Shown here piece by piece: positions 1 through 8,053 of a stretch of DNA of 64,000 bases. Position 1 is the stretch's first letter. Each line of letters begins with the position of its first letter. The notes under the pieces are model-generated. The model was not told where the DNA came from, did not search any database, and was given only the letters and a program-made list of their open reading frames with translations. This DNA comes from Sphingobacterium haloxyli. Lineage in GTDB: Bacteria > Bacteroidota > Bacteroidia > Sphingobacteriales > Sphingobacteriaceae. Both the position numbers and the translations under genes were made by a program. The stretch covers positions 186,001 through 250,000 of the forward strand of contig NZ_PVBQ01000006.1 in NCBI RefSeq assembly GCF_002980525.1, written 5' to 3'.

Positions 1-790
1 TGTTAGATAATGATCCATCTTTTAAATTTATGCTGGCTTTTGTTCCCGCGGCGCCCGATATAGTTAGTCCCACATTGTTCATATTTCCAAACATGCCCAT
101 GGTGTTTAACTCTAGGGCTATACGGGCATATTTATGTGCAAAAACGATTCCTACAGACAAGTTTTCTCCGGGCGTTTGGACAGGAGCCTCTATAATACCA
201 GAGGCGTATAATAGGTCTGTGTTTTCCGGAACATTCAATACAGGATTATTGCTATCTACTTCGGGAATAGGGTCGGAGTTGTGGTAAGACACTGCACACC
301 AACTGTACGTTTCACCACTTGGGAGCGTTATCTCGCTAGGACCGTCAGCAGTTAGTTGAGTCGAACTCACCAAAGCGTCATCCTCATCGTAAATCCATAA
401 TCGATAAGTAATACCACCCTCCATAGCGGCGGATCGCTTGCCTTCAGTAGCTCCTCTGCCCGACATGCGGGATCCCCCTACGGAATGCCGATTATCGGTA
501 TCCGCCTGTCGCAGCGAAAGCTGCGTGTCAAAGGACGGGAATGACACAATTTTCTCCGAAATGAGCTCCGGTTCCTGGGAAGCACCCTGGCTGCTATTGC
601 TAGCTTTTGATTTGACCGATTGATTGATCTTCATATCGGCAATTCCGAGAACCCGGACGTTTAATTTGATGTTATTATGCGCTATGGTCTCGGTTTCCGT
701 TGTTTTAGAACAACTTGACAGCATAAAAAGTGTCAATACGACCAATATAGTTGTTGTTAATTTCAAATTAAGGAAGTTAGTTAATATCAT
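1..790 (-). CDS. Fimbrillin-like lipoprotein, 3' end outside window
   Basis: The minus-strand frame is open from an ATG at 788-790 to the left edge, so the C-terminus is missing. The first 27 residues form a lipoprotein signal: a hydrophobic stretch ending in LSSC, with the lipidated Cys at residue 27. About 110 residues in, the protein reads GGITYRLWIYDEDD and then GETYSWCAVSYHNSD. These are the alternating 'pGt.Yr..vYd' and 'G.tYt..aYS' motifs of Bacteroidota fimbrillin-family (Mfa-like) surface lipoproteins. Such proteins are exported, lipidated and often assembled into fimbriae. The family assignment is inference from these motifs; a general surface lipoprotein is the alternative. Confidence 0.7.
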   Translation of the reverse strand, partial: MILTNFLNLKLTTTILVVLTLFMLSSCSKTTETETIAHNNIKLNVRVLGIADMKINQSVKSKASNSSQGASQEPELISEKIVSFPSFDTQLSLRQADTDNRHSVGGSRMSGRGATEGKRSAAMEGGITYRLWIYDEDDALVSSTQLTADGPSEITLPSGETYSWCAVSYHNSDPIPEVDSNNPVLNVPENTDLLYASGIIEAPVQTPGENLSVGIVFAHKYARIALELNTMGMFGNMNNVGLTISGAAGTKASINLKDGSLSN

Positions 791-942
791 ACGAAGTATT
801 ACAAGATTTCAAGTCGGATCACTCCATTAGTAGTCGTGAGCTAAGATAATAATATTCATTATTAATCTAAGACATTTTCCAAAAAATCTATTATGGCAAT
901 TTTCAGTCATCGGAAAGTGCTCGATTAAAATTTCGTTTTATT

Positions 943-1332
943 TCATTCCGGCTGATATAAATCAAGTTGATTTCCATACAAGTCTTCGAAACCAACCCCT
1001 TTGCCTCCCGGTACCATCCCTGGCGTTCCGTGGAAGACGACACCTTCTTCTTTCATCGCTATATAATCGCCTTCGATATCGTTAGATTGAAACATGATAA
1101 AGATTTGTCCTCCTGATTGATTGCCAACTAGCTTCTGCTGTTCGGGAGTTTCAGCTTTAACAAGTTCAAAAACCGTGGCGTTGTCTTGTTGCGGAGCAAC
1201 CGTAAGGTAGCGCCAGTCTGGAGAAAACATCTTGTCTGTACATACGCTGAACCCTAGTTTTTCCGCATAAAATTTTTTCGCTTCTTCTACATCCCTGACC
1301 AGAACTGTTATTTGAGTTGCTTTTGTTATCAT
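943..1332 (-). CDS. VOC (glyoxalase/bleomycin-resistance) family protein
   Basis: A 129-residue single VOC module. It begins with the typical ITVLVRDVEEAKKFYAEKLGF (beta-alpha linker) and ends with GFEDLYGNQLDLYQ, the C-terminal strand that usually carries a metal ligand or its substitute. VOC proteins are small cytoplasmic metalloenzymes or drug-binding proteins; the substrate cannot be read from sequence. I start at the internal ATG (MITKATQITVLV) rather than seven codons upstream because homologues begin at this point. The first codons and upstream region are duplicated at 7887-8040, so this gene has taken part in local rearrangement. Confidence 0.85.
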   Translation of the reverse strand: MITKATQITVLVRDVEEAKKFYAEKLGFSVCTDKMFSPDWRYLTVAPQQDNATVFELVKAETPEQQKLVGNQSGGQIFIMFQSNDIEGDYIAMKEEGVVFHGTPGMVPGGKGVGFEDLYGNQLDLYQPE

Positions 1333-1530
1333 ACGTCGTTTATTATAATACAATTCTACGTGTGTTCAATTTTAACCGACTTCGCATAAGGCAGGAAATG
1401 AAATTAATGACGCAAGAGAGGTTACTATTTCATAAATCATTACCAACCAAATATCGATAGAGATTTTTTATTTAACGAGTGTCGAAAGTGCATATACAGT
1501 TTCTTAGGAGCTGAAATAATAACAAAAAAA

Positions 1531-1657
1531 ATCCTGAGGCGGGGAGCCTCAGGATCTTAACTAACTAACCAATTATAAACCTAATTATGAAATACAAATA
1601 TAACAACAAATGCTTGTATTTCGCTACTATTAAGTGTGTATTTAACACTTATTAACA
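1531..1657. repeat. Hairpin element, copy 1
   Basis: Reference description for the family. The left part is a perfect 10-bp stem (ATCCTGAGGC / GCCTCAGGAT) with loop GGGGA. It is flanked by A-runs on the left, so on the minus strand it is a stem followed by eight T residues. To the right come AACTAACTAACCAATTATAAACC, an ATTATGAAnTACAAATATAAC block, a variable stretch and a terminal TTTAACACnTATTAACA. On the minus strand CAAATATA (1595-1602) reads TATATTTG, a good Bacteroidota -7 box, about 65 bases before the T-run. The sequence left of the stem (1508-1526) matches the last codons of an rpn gene. Confidence 0.85.
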
Positions 1658-2110
1658 GAGGGTTCGCCTTGTATGCAATGATTCGCTAAAAACCAGCAGA
1701 TCTGTTTTGCCCAGTCGCAACCTTGTAAATCGTTTGTATCCACCCAGATGGCTAGCGTTTGGTAATATCGCCCCACAAAGCCATTGTCGGTTTTCTTGTC
1801 AAAAATATCATTTAGCTCCGCAATCTTTTTATAGCCACCATTTTTCTTTTCCTGGATGAAATGATAAAAACATTCCTGCCCCTCAAAAAACCTTGTTCAG
1901 CCTGTATTTTCCCGAAGACGATGTGGTTGCAAGGCTCAGGTTCCCAATCTCGTTCGTCCTCTGTCCTGATTTCAGGTCTAGGCTTACATCCATTGTGTGG
2001 CCGCATTCCAGCAGCAAAACGTCTTCGGAAGGAAAGTAGGCTGCGAAAGAACATTCGCTCAGGTCGACGTCATTCGTGACCGAAGGGCCGTTTTTGAACT
2101 TAAATAGCCT
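1642..2110 (-). pseudogene. Broken gene with Nudix-like tail
   Basis: Minus-strand coding sequence runs from about 2110 (no clear start codon) and is frameshifted near 1900, where a run of six T residues separates two well-formed reading frames. Joined, it reads ...LECGHTMDVSLDLKSGQ... then EGQECFYHFIQEKKNGGYKK... and ends ...AIWVDTNDLQGCDWAK. The last part resembles the Nudix tail found elsewhere in this window (AIWVDKSELQGYDWAE), so a Nudix 3' end seems fused to an unidentified gene. The stop codon lies inside hairpin element copy 1. I do not recognise the upstream part. Confidence 0.5.
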
Positions 2111-2124
2111 ACAGGCATGTAAAG

Positions 2125-2598
2125 ATGGCAGAGCTAAAAAAGTGGATCGAAATTTGGTCTTATGGAATTCGTGTTAATAAATTTATTCGATCAATGGTAT
2201 TGCAAAAACTGAAGTATTTGGGAAAAGCGGTGGCACTTTTCAAAGTTTTCAAAACATATAGCCTTACGGAGAAAGACATAGCCGATGCCGATAATTTAAC
2301 GGAACATCTATCCGATAGAAGAGCGGAATTTAAACTTATTTTAGCAATGGCTAACGATTCGGTTAAAGGCCGTTACAAAATAGGAAGCCTAAACCTTGGG
2401 ATTATCGTAGCGACTATCGTGTATGTTATCTCTCCGCTTGATACCATTCCTGATGTCGTACCGGTTTTAGGGTGGGTAGACGATATTGCGATTATTGGCT
2501 ACGCCCTCGGCCGGCTGAAGTCCGAACTGATCAAGTACCAAAAATGGGTCGCAAGCACCGAGAAAGGAATAGATCGTTCTGTCAACCAAGTTCGCTAG
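2125..2598 (+). CDS. YkvA-type DUF1232 membrane protein
   Basis: 157 residues. The C-terminal half holds one hydrophobic segment followed by the DUF1232 signature: YVISPLDTIPDVVPVLGWVDD, then an acidic pair and a helix. DUF1232/YkvA proteins are small, probably membrane-associated proteins of unknown function. The N-terminal 80 residues are charged and helical. The start at 2125 (ATGGCAGAGC) has no strong RBS, as is normal in this phylum. The following gene begins 35 bases downstream on the same strand, so co-transcription is possible. Confidence 0.85.
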   Translation: MAELKKWIEIWSYGIRVNKFIRSMVLQKLKYLGKAVALFKVFKTYSLTEKDIADADNLTEHLSDRRAEFKLILAMANDSVKGRYKIGSLNLGIIVATIVYVISPLDTIPDVVPVLGWVDDIAIIGYALGRLKSELIKYQKWVASTEKGIDRSVNQVR

Positions 2599-2633
2599 AT
2601 AGCATTGACGCCAATTACACAAGCACGATAGCC

Positions 2634-3272
2634 ATGATTTTTAGAACATTAATACTGGTTGCTGCCTTTATGATAAGCGTACCATCTTTTGCACAGCTAC
2701 AGACCGGAATTTATTTTTCTTCAGATAAAAAATTCACCGAGATCATAGAGGACCTTGGCAATCCACTACCAGGTAATCCAGTGATGATTGTCAAAACTTT
2801 TGTCCCTAAACACGGGAGCTACGTGTGGTTTCTCAATGAAAGTAAGGCCAAAAACTCCGCTTATTATGATGACAACCCAAAAGATTTACACGCTGGTATC
2901 TTTTTGGAAGATCATGGCGGTATCCTTCCGCAGATAGCCTTTAACGATTTTGCTGCAGGTTTGGCACAGCCCAAATACCTTATTAACTCGTGTGAAATCG
3001 AAGACGCCAATAACGATGGCTTTCCTGAGTTTTACCTGACTTATTTTGAAGAGTCAGATGGACTAGACGCCAAGCCTTTGAAAGTGATTGTGTATACGCG
3101 CTTGGGAGGGGATAAGTTTTCAAAATCAAAAATAACCGCTTGGATACCGTTTCAGTCAGAAGATCAGTACCGCGAAGCGAAAGACACGAATTTCAGGTTA
3201 TTGCCTCAAGACATAAGACTGAAAGCTGAGCAAATATTGAAAAAAGCCAAAAACGATATATCCATTTTTTGA
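2634..3272 (+). CDS. Secreted protein of unknown function
   Basis: 212 residues. I chose the ATG at 2634 because it directly begins a cleavable signal peptide (MIFRTLILVAAFMISVPSFA-Q, cleavage after SFA). The longer frame that starts upstream only overlaps the previous gene in another frame. The mature part contains SCEIEDANNDGFPEFYLTYFE, which looks like a FG-GAP/EF-hand-like Asp-rich calcium loop (DANNDGFPE). I do not recognise the family. It is probably periplasmic or surface exposed. Confidence 0.7.
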   Translation: MIFRTLILVAAFMISVPSFAQLQTGIYFSSDKKFTEIIEDLGNPLPGNPVMIVKTFVPKHGSYVWFLNESKAKNSAYYDDNPKDLHAGIFLEDHGGILPQIAFNDFAAGLAQPKYLINSCEIEDANNDGFPEFYLTYFEESDGLDAKPLKVIVYTRLGGDKFSKSKITAWIPFQSEDQYREAKDTNFRLLPQDIRLKAEQILKKAKNDISIF

Positions 3273-3440
3273 TCTAAATCGAAATCGTCTTATCCTAGCT
3301 AATGTTTTCTGTGTAATCCCGAAATAGATTTTCAGAATTTCTTCAATTCCGGATCGTTCTCTTGGAGTTTCCGTTTTTAAGTCATAAACCCTCTTTTACA
3401 TTTGACTCTTCTTACCAAAACGAGATGAAGAAAAAAAATC

Positions 3441-3462
3441 AAAGCCTGCAACCGCAGGCTTT
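3441..3462 (-). terminator. Intrinsic terminator after lumazine-like gene
   Basis: AAAGCCTGC / GCAGGCTTT, a 9-bp perfect stem with loop AACC. On the minus strand it is followed by a run of eight T residues. It lies about 65 bases past the stop of the minus-strand gene at 3527-3955. Confidence 0.8.
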
Positions 3463-3463
3463 G

Positions 3464-3505
3464 CTAACTAAACTAAACATCGGGAAATATTTCACAACAT
3501 GTCCC
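3464..3505 (-). repeat. Second repeat family, copy 1 (3' UTR type)
   Basis: CTAACTAAACTAAACATCGGG followed by AAATATTTCACAACATGTCCC. The same sequence recurs at 14821-14863 and 22388-22423. Each time it lies immediately downstream of a lumazine-binding-like gene or its remnant, so it travels with that gene as part of its 3' UTR. The two complete copies are followed by a terminator stem. Confidence 0.75.
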
Positions 3506-3526
3506 CACTAAACAAAAGTCTAAAGT

Positions 3527-3955
3527 CTATTGCGGATAGGTGGTTTCCACTTTGCTTACCTTCCATCCGTCTTTTCCCTGGTTCAGCGTAATATAATCTA
3601 CGCGGGTAAAATTCTCGAATGCCATCGTTGCCTTGGCCACGCACACCTTTCCATTCTGCGATAGTATTTCGTAGCTGCCCTTGCAGTCATATTGGGTGCC
3701 TTTGTTAGCCTTCAGGAACTTGATGTATTCTTTTTTGCCCGCACGGTCGTTGTTGCTCAAGTTGCGGTACTGGAAATCATCTGCAAAAAGGAATTTGTTC
3801 AGGTCGGTGGCACCCACAGTCACCGCTTCCAGGTACGTATTCAGAATCATGTCCGATTCCACGTCTTTCAAAGGGTTGGCCTTCTCCGAAGCAAAAGAGC
3901 TTAGCGATGTTGCCATGATCAATGCCGCTGCGATAGTTTTCAATGTCGTTTTCAT
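3527..3955 (-). CDS. Secreted lumazine-binding-like (NTF2-fold) protein
   Basis: 142 residues starting at MKTTLKTIAAALIMATSLSSFA, a signal peptide cleaved near SFA-SEK. The upstream extension of the frame has no counterpart in the paralogue, which supports this start. The mature domain (ESDMILNTYLEAVTVGATDLNKFLFADDFQY...VDYITLNQGKDGWKVSKVETTYPQ) matches the putative lumazine-binding / SnoaL-like NTF2 fold: helix, pocket, and a final beta strand with GWKV. Function is unknown. Paralogues are the intact gene at 14890-15327 and fragments at 9590-9645, 12012-12130 and 22439-22650. Confidence 0.8.
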   Translation of the reverse strand: MKTTLKTIAAALIMATSLSSFASEKANPLKDVESDMILNTYLEAVTVGATDLNKFLFADDFQYRNLSNNDRAGKKEYIKFLKANKGTQYDCKGSYEILSQNGKVCVAKATMAFENFTRVDYITLNQGKDGWKVSKVETTYPQ

Positions 3956-4249
3956 ATCTGTAGTTTTTAATGTGTTATGTATAATATTTTTTCTATTTCT
4001 TATTTGATACTTCAAAGGTATGGCGGCAGACTTATTTACCGAATAACGATTAGACCAACCTCTTATATTTCTCGGTAACTGTGGTAAAAAAATCGGTGAA
4101 TGCATATGTGTATTTGTTTGTTCATGCCAAAAGGAATGCAAGCCGGTTGCCAAAGTGATCAATGTGCTGTTTTAGAGGTATTTGTGTTTTCTAGGGGGAT
4201 TTTCTGCTGTCCGCCGGCGAACAGCAGGTGTTCAGTACTGAACAAAAAA

Positions 4250-4375
4250 TCCTGAAGCGGGGAGCTTCAGGATTTTAACTAACTAACCAATTATAAACCT
4301 AATTATGAAGTACAAATATAACGAGAATTGGATGCTTTTTGTTCCTGTTAAGTGTATATTTAACACATATTAACA
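4250..4375. repeat. Hairpin element, copy 2
   Basis: Perfect stem ATCCTGAAGC / GCTTCAGGAT with loop GGGGA, followed by the full right-hand tail including CAAATATA (minus-strand TATATTTG) and a final ATTAACA. It lies between the lumazine-like gene and alkB and separates them. Confidence 0.85.
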
Positions 4376-4485
4376 AGTGCTCCATTGGATCAAGATTTTG
4401 TCATTCTGTTTTGTGGTGGCGTATGTTACAAAAAAGCAAAAGACGCACCCGAGGACGCTGTTCTTTGCCTAAGACCTTTCTGGTC

Positions 4486-5103
4486 TTAGGCCGGTTTAAG
4501 CTTTCGGAAGGTCAGGTTAATCCTCGGCAGTAGTTGCTTTGCGGATTTCGGTACTTGATGTTCCCAGAACGTATATGTGGATCCTGAGATCAGGAGCAAT
4601 GCGCCATGGTGCAACGGGATTTCCAGCTGTGGGACTTCTTTTTTGGTTTTATGACGAAACTTGAAAGGACGCGTTTGTCCGAAAGTAACGGAGGCTATGC
4701 TTGGATTTTTGCCGGTACGGTGTTCCTTGTCGGAGTGCCAAGCCACGCTGTCACTACCACTCCGATACAGATTTAAGAGGACTGCGTTGAACGCAATGCC
4801 TGTTTCTTCCTCGACCTTTTTTCGCAAGCTAGTTAATTCCGGCGTCCAGGGAAGGGCATCCTTTCCAGCTAGGTCTTTTTCTCCGTACCAGGCTATCATA
4901 CGGGGCGCAGTAACAATCTTGTCGTACATCGGCATTTGGTACTGCTGCCACGGCGTAGTATGCAGTAACGTCGAGTAATAATGATCAGCCTCTTCTTTCG
5001 GGATGAAACCCCCGTACAGCGTCAGATCCATATCCGGCAGATCAAACGTCCTTCTTTCAGAAGCACCGGTAGTAAACATCTCCGTATCGTCAAATAATGC
5101 CAT
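4486..5103 (-). CDS. alkB: AlkB-type 2-oxoglutarate/Fe(II) dioxygenase
   Basis: 205 residues, normal for a short AlkB homologue. The iron ligands are visible as H123-x-D125 (AWHSDKE) and H182 (FWEHQVP), and the 2-oxoglutarate-binding arginine is in RINLTFR (about R194-R200). ASVTFGQTRPFKFRHK is the typical jelly-roll strand. Enzymes of this type repair N-alkylated bases in DNA or RNA by oxidative demethylation. The gene stands alone between a hairpin element and a broken gene. The family call is firm; the exact substrate is not known. Confidence 0.92.
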   Translation of the reverse strand: MALFDDTEMFTTGASERRTFDLPDMDLTLYGGFIPKEEADHYYSTLLHTTPWQQYQMPMYDKIVTAPRMIAWYGEKDLAGKDALPWTPELTSLRKKVEEETGIAFNAVLLNLYRSGSDSVAWHSDKEHRTGKNPSIASVTFGQTRPFKFRHKTKKEVPQLEIPLHHGALLLISGSTYTFWEHQVPKSAKQLLPRINLTFRKLKPA

Positions 5104-5176
5104 TGCCTTATATCTAATTGATTACCTGCTTTTGATAACCCGTGCCGGATAAACCCTCGGCTCCTATAGAACGTAG

Positions 5177-5289
5177 TCAGTACCATTCTTGTTTTTCCAG
5201 GGACATCTTCAGCGTCCGAGGTCCAAATTCATGTTCCTTCGGATCATATGCCCCGTCACTTCTAAGTAGTTTGATGGCTGCAGGCGCAT
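5177..5289 (-). pseudogene. Gene remnant (C-terminal piece)
   Basis: Minus-strand frame of about 37 codons ending in a TGA at 5177-5179. It reads DAPAAIKLLRSDGAYDPKEH... EKQEWY and has protein-like composition, but no start codon or N-terminal part. I do not recognise the parent family. Confidence 0.35.
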
Positions 5290-5294
5290 CTTAA

Positions 5295-6194
5295 TTATCC
5301 GTTAAATGCCTGCCGGAATTCAATTGGTGACAAACTGGTTTTCTTCTTAAATAGCGTACTGAACGATTGTGCGTGTTCAAAGCCCAATGTATAAGCAATT
5401 TCGCTTATCGATAAATTGGTAGTCAACAACTTTTCCTTCGCCTTTTCAATCAACCGTTGATGTATATGCTGCTGTGTATTCTGCCCAGTATGCATGCGCA
5501 GTAGATCGCTCAGGTAGTTTGGAGACAGGTTCATCAGTTCGGCCATGCGTTGTACCGTTAAAAGTTCCGGTTGCGTTGTCGCGCTGCCATTAAAATACCC
5601 ATCAACAAGCCGTTCAAACTTGGCAAGCAGTTGATGATTGTGGTTTTTCCGGGTAATAAACTGCCGCTCGTAAAATCGATTGGAATAATTAAGTAACAAC
5701 TCAATTTGCGATAGGATAATTTCCTGCGTATATTTATCAATATGAAGACATTCCTTATCGATCTTGGTCAATATTGTAATTAGATCATTTTCTTCTTCAG
5801 CAGAAAGATGCAACGCCTCATTTACAGCGTAAGAGAAAAAACTGTAACGGTTGATATTGCTTGCCAAAGGATGAGCCAGCAGAAAGTCGGGATGAAAAAT
5901 AAGCAGGTAGCCTGATCCGCATTCTACATCCTCAAGGTCTAAGTACTGAACCTGATTAGGTGCAGTGAAGCTCAGAACACCCTTGTCGTAGTCATAATGC
6001 TGCTGACCATATCGTATTTTACCCTTGGCTTCCCTTTTGAGGGCAACACAATAGAATCTATTCACAAAACCTTTCCATACTTCATCCTGCAGGAAAACAC
6101 TTTCGGCGAGGTTAATCACACTAACCAATGGATGGCGAGGCTCGGGCAAAGAGAGCAACCGATGGAATTCTGAGACTGATTTAATGGCGTTCAT
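5295..6194 (-). CDS. AraC-family transcriptional regulator
   Basis: 299 residues. The C-terminal 100 residues carry the two AraC helix-turn-helix motifs: TVQRMAELMNLSPNYLSDLLR, then SISEIAYTLGFEHAQSFSTLFKKKTSLSPIEFR. The N-terminal 170 residues are a cupin-like effector domain, as in many Bacteroidota AraC proteins. It lies 24 bp downstream of the aldo/keto reductase gene on the same strand, so the two probably form an operon and the regulator may control the reductase. Confidence 0.92.
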   Translation of the reverse strand: MNAIKSVSEFHRLLSLPEPRHPLVSVINLAESVFLQDEVWKGFVNRFYCVALKREAKGKIRYGQQHYDYDKGVLSFTAPNQVQYLDLEDVECGSGYLLIFHPDFLLAHPLASNINRYSFFSYAVNEALHLSAEEENDLITILTKIDKECLHIDKYTQEIILSQIELLLNYSNRFYERQFITRKNHNHQLLAKFERLVDGYFNGSATTQPELLTVQRMAELMNLSPNYLSDLLRMHTGQNTQQHIHQRLIEKAKEKLLTTNLSISEIAYTLGFEHAQSFSTLFKKKTSLSPIEFRQAFNG

Positions 6195-6218
6195 ATGCTA
6201 ATTTAAACATTTCAAGGC

Positions 6219-7223
6219 TTAATCAATAAGTCCCATACTAAACTCATCGTATGGATCACCGGTATCCGTTCCCAAGGGCACAATGCTCTCGAGTTTCGAC
6301 AGATCAGCTTCGCTTAGTTCAATTCCGGCAGCCGCTATATTTTGCTCTACATATTTTCTTCGTTTGGTGCCCGGAATCGGTAAGATGCCCTTGTTTATAA
6401 TCCAAGCCAGAGCCAGCTGTGATGGGGTTATTTTTTTCTCTTCGGCCATTGCCTCAATTGCCTTAACCAAGTCCAAGTTCTTGTAAAAATGACCTTCCTG
6501 AAAACGGGGAATTGCCCGACGAAAATCATTTTCCGGTAAGTCGTCTATGGTTCGGATCTGTCCGGATAAAAAACCACGTCCCAATGGGGAGTAAGCAACA
6601 AAGCCTATCCCAAGCTCGTTCAAAGTGTTCAATATGCCGCGTTCTTCTGCAGTACGTTCAAATAAAGAATATTCACTTTGTACCGCCGTAATCGGGTGAA
6701 CCGCGTGCGCTCTTTTTACTGTTTCTGATGATACCTCTGACAGTCCGAGATAGCCCACCTTTCCTTCCTTCACCAGTTCGCTCATTGCCTCAACAGTTTC
6801 TTCGATAGGCGTATTTTTATCAAGTCGGTGCATATAGTACAAATCAATATACTCGGTGTTCAGATTTTTTAGCGAACGTTCCACCGCCTTTTTCACATAT
6901 TCTTTTTTGCCATTAATAGCCCAGGTCACTTTGTTGTTATCATCTATTTCCCAGCCAAATTTTGTCGCGATAATATATTTATTCCTATTACCATCTATTG
7001 CTTTAGCAATCAACCGCTCATTTTCGAAGGGTCCGTACAGATCGGCCGTATCTAAAAAATTGCCACCTAATTCGAGCGATCGGTGAATCGTGGCGATAGC
7101 TTCTTGCTCGTCTGCCTCTCCATACATATTTCCCTCTTCAAAACCTGTCATACCCATACAGCCCAGACCTACAATCGGTACAACCAAACCTTCGCTTCCC
7201 AGATTTATTTTCTTCGTTACCAT
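6219..7223 (-). CDS. Aldo/keto reductase
   Basis: 334 residues, full length for the family. The catalytic tetrad is present: D58 and Y63 (FLDTADLYG), K88 (IATKFGW) and H132 (YYMHRLD). Cofactor-binding features follow: QSEYSLFER, AYSPLGRGFLSG and IPIPGTKRRKYVEQN (NADPH phosphate-binding loop). These enzymes reduce aldehydes or ketones with NADPH in the cytoplasm. The physiological substrate is unknown. It is probably the first gene of an operon with the AraC regulator at 5295-6194. Confidence 0.93.
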   Translation of the reverse strand: MVTKKINLGSEGLVVPIVGLGCMGMTGFEEGNMYGEADEQEAIATIHRSLELGGNFLDTADLYGPFENERLIAKAIDGNRNKYIIATKFGWEIDDNNKVTWAINGKKEYVKKAVERSLKNLNTEYIDLYYMHRLDKNTPIEETVEAMSELVKEGKVGYLGLSEVSSETVKRAHAVHPITAVQSEYSLFERTAEERGILNTLNELGIGFVAYSPLGRGFLSGQIRTIDDLPENDFRRAIPRFQEGHFYKNLDLVKAIEAMAEEKKITPSQLALAWIINKGILPIPGTKRRKYVEQNIAAAGIELSEADLSKLESIVPLGTDTGDPYDEFSMGLID

Positions 7224-7358
7224 ATTATAATTTTTAATAGGTCAAAGTTCGTCAAGAACATTTTAATAGCTGTATGCAAAGCCCTGAAAGTTGTATGCAA
7301 ATCAAGGATTAGCTTCTACGAAAAAGAGGAGGTAGGGAGAACGGAGTAGTTCCCTGTA

Positions 7359-7862
7359 TTATACAGGGATAGCGTTAATAGTGTTTTTTAACTGATGTAA
7401 ATGCCGTTGTGTATGGTAGGTGTTAAACCAAGCCCATTCCAACCGAGTAAACGCACCGTATTCAGGGATAACAAAATCGAGACAGGTTTTGGAAAGGTCC
7501 CTTGTATGGATAATTTCTTTAATCTGTGCGATACGATCTCGCAAATTCAATAGCAAAACCGATTTGTCAAGGCGCTGCTCCGATGGTAATATCTCGATAG
7601 GCGATTCCATCTGTATCGTAAAGTCCGTAAAAACCTCTTTGATGGATTGTATCTTTTCATCAGGCTCGCGGACAGTCAACTCTGTACGTCCGACCATTGT
7701 TTCCGCAGAAGCATAGGATCTGTATATATGGTCACCAATCTGTCCAGGAGACCAGCCTCTATTCGTAGGCTTCGTATTGAGTTCATTTTCATCCAACATC
7801 TCCATTACTGCAATGAAATCGTCGGTTATTTCTTGAAAAACTACTTTTAGTTCCATATTCAT
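7359..7862 (-). CDS. DinB-family putative metal-dependent protein
   Basis: 167 residues of the DinB four-helix bundle: GWSPGQIGDHIYRS near residue 40 and NTYHTQRHLHQLKNTI at the end supply the usual three histidines for a metal site. DinB-like proteins include thiol transferases and hydrolases; no substrate can be assigned. The upstream 40 bp plus the first codons are duplicated at 26058-26100, next to another DinB-superfamily gene. Confidence 0.85.
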   Translation of the reverse strand: MNMELKVVFQEITDDFIAVMEMLDENELNTKPTNRGWSPGQIGDHIYRSYASAETMVGRTELTVREPDEKIQSIKEVFTDFTIQMESPIEILPSEQRLDKSVLLLNLRDRIAQIKEIIHTRDLSKTCLDFVIPEYGAFTRLEWAWFNTYHTQRHLHQLKNTINAIPV

Positions 7863-7886
7863 ATTTTACTATAAAATTTTTTCACT

Positions 7887-8040
7887 TTTTCTACATCCTT
7901 GACCAGGAGTGTTATTTGAGTTGCTCTTGTTATCATACATCGTTTATTGCATTACAATTTTACGTGTATTCATTTTTAATCGACTTCGCATAAGACAGGA
8001 AATGAAATTAATGACGCAAGGCGAGGCTACTATAAATATT
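7887..8040 (-). pseudogene. Duplicated 5' end of the VOC gene
   Basis: This stretch is clearly homologous to 1278-1440, the first codons and upstream region of the VOC gene (shared TTATTTGAGTTGCT, TGTTATCATAC and AATTAATGACGCAAG). Only about 15 codons remain, so it cannot encode a VOC protein. It marks a recombination junction upstream of the DinB gene. Confidence 0.7.
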
Positions 8041-8053
8041 ATCATTTATGAAT

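Noticed and set aside
1561..1650. Micro-ORF starting MKYKYN in the hairpin elements
   Set aside because: It stops after 7 codons in several copies and differs in frame and length between copies, so no conserved peptide is supported.
1861..2079. Plus-strand ORF of 72 codons
   Set aside because: It is antisense to a frameshifted but protein-like minus-strand gene remnant; composition is Arg/Ser/Gly rich as in shadows.
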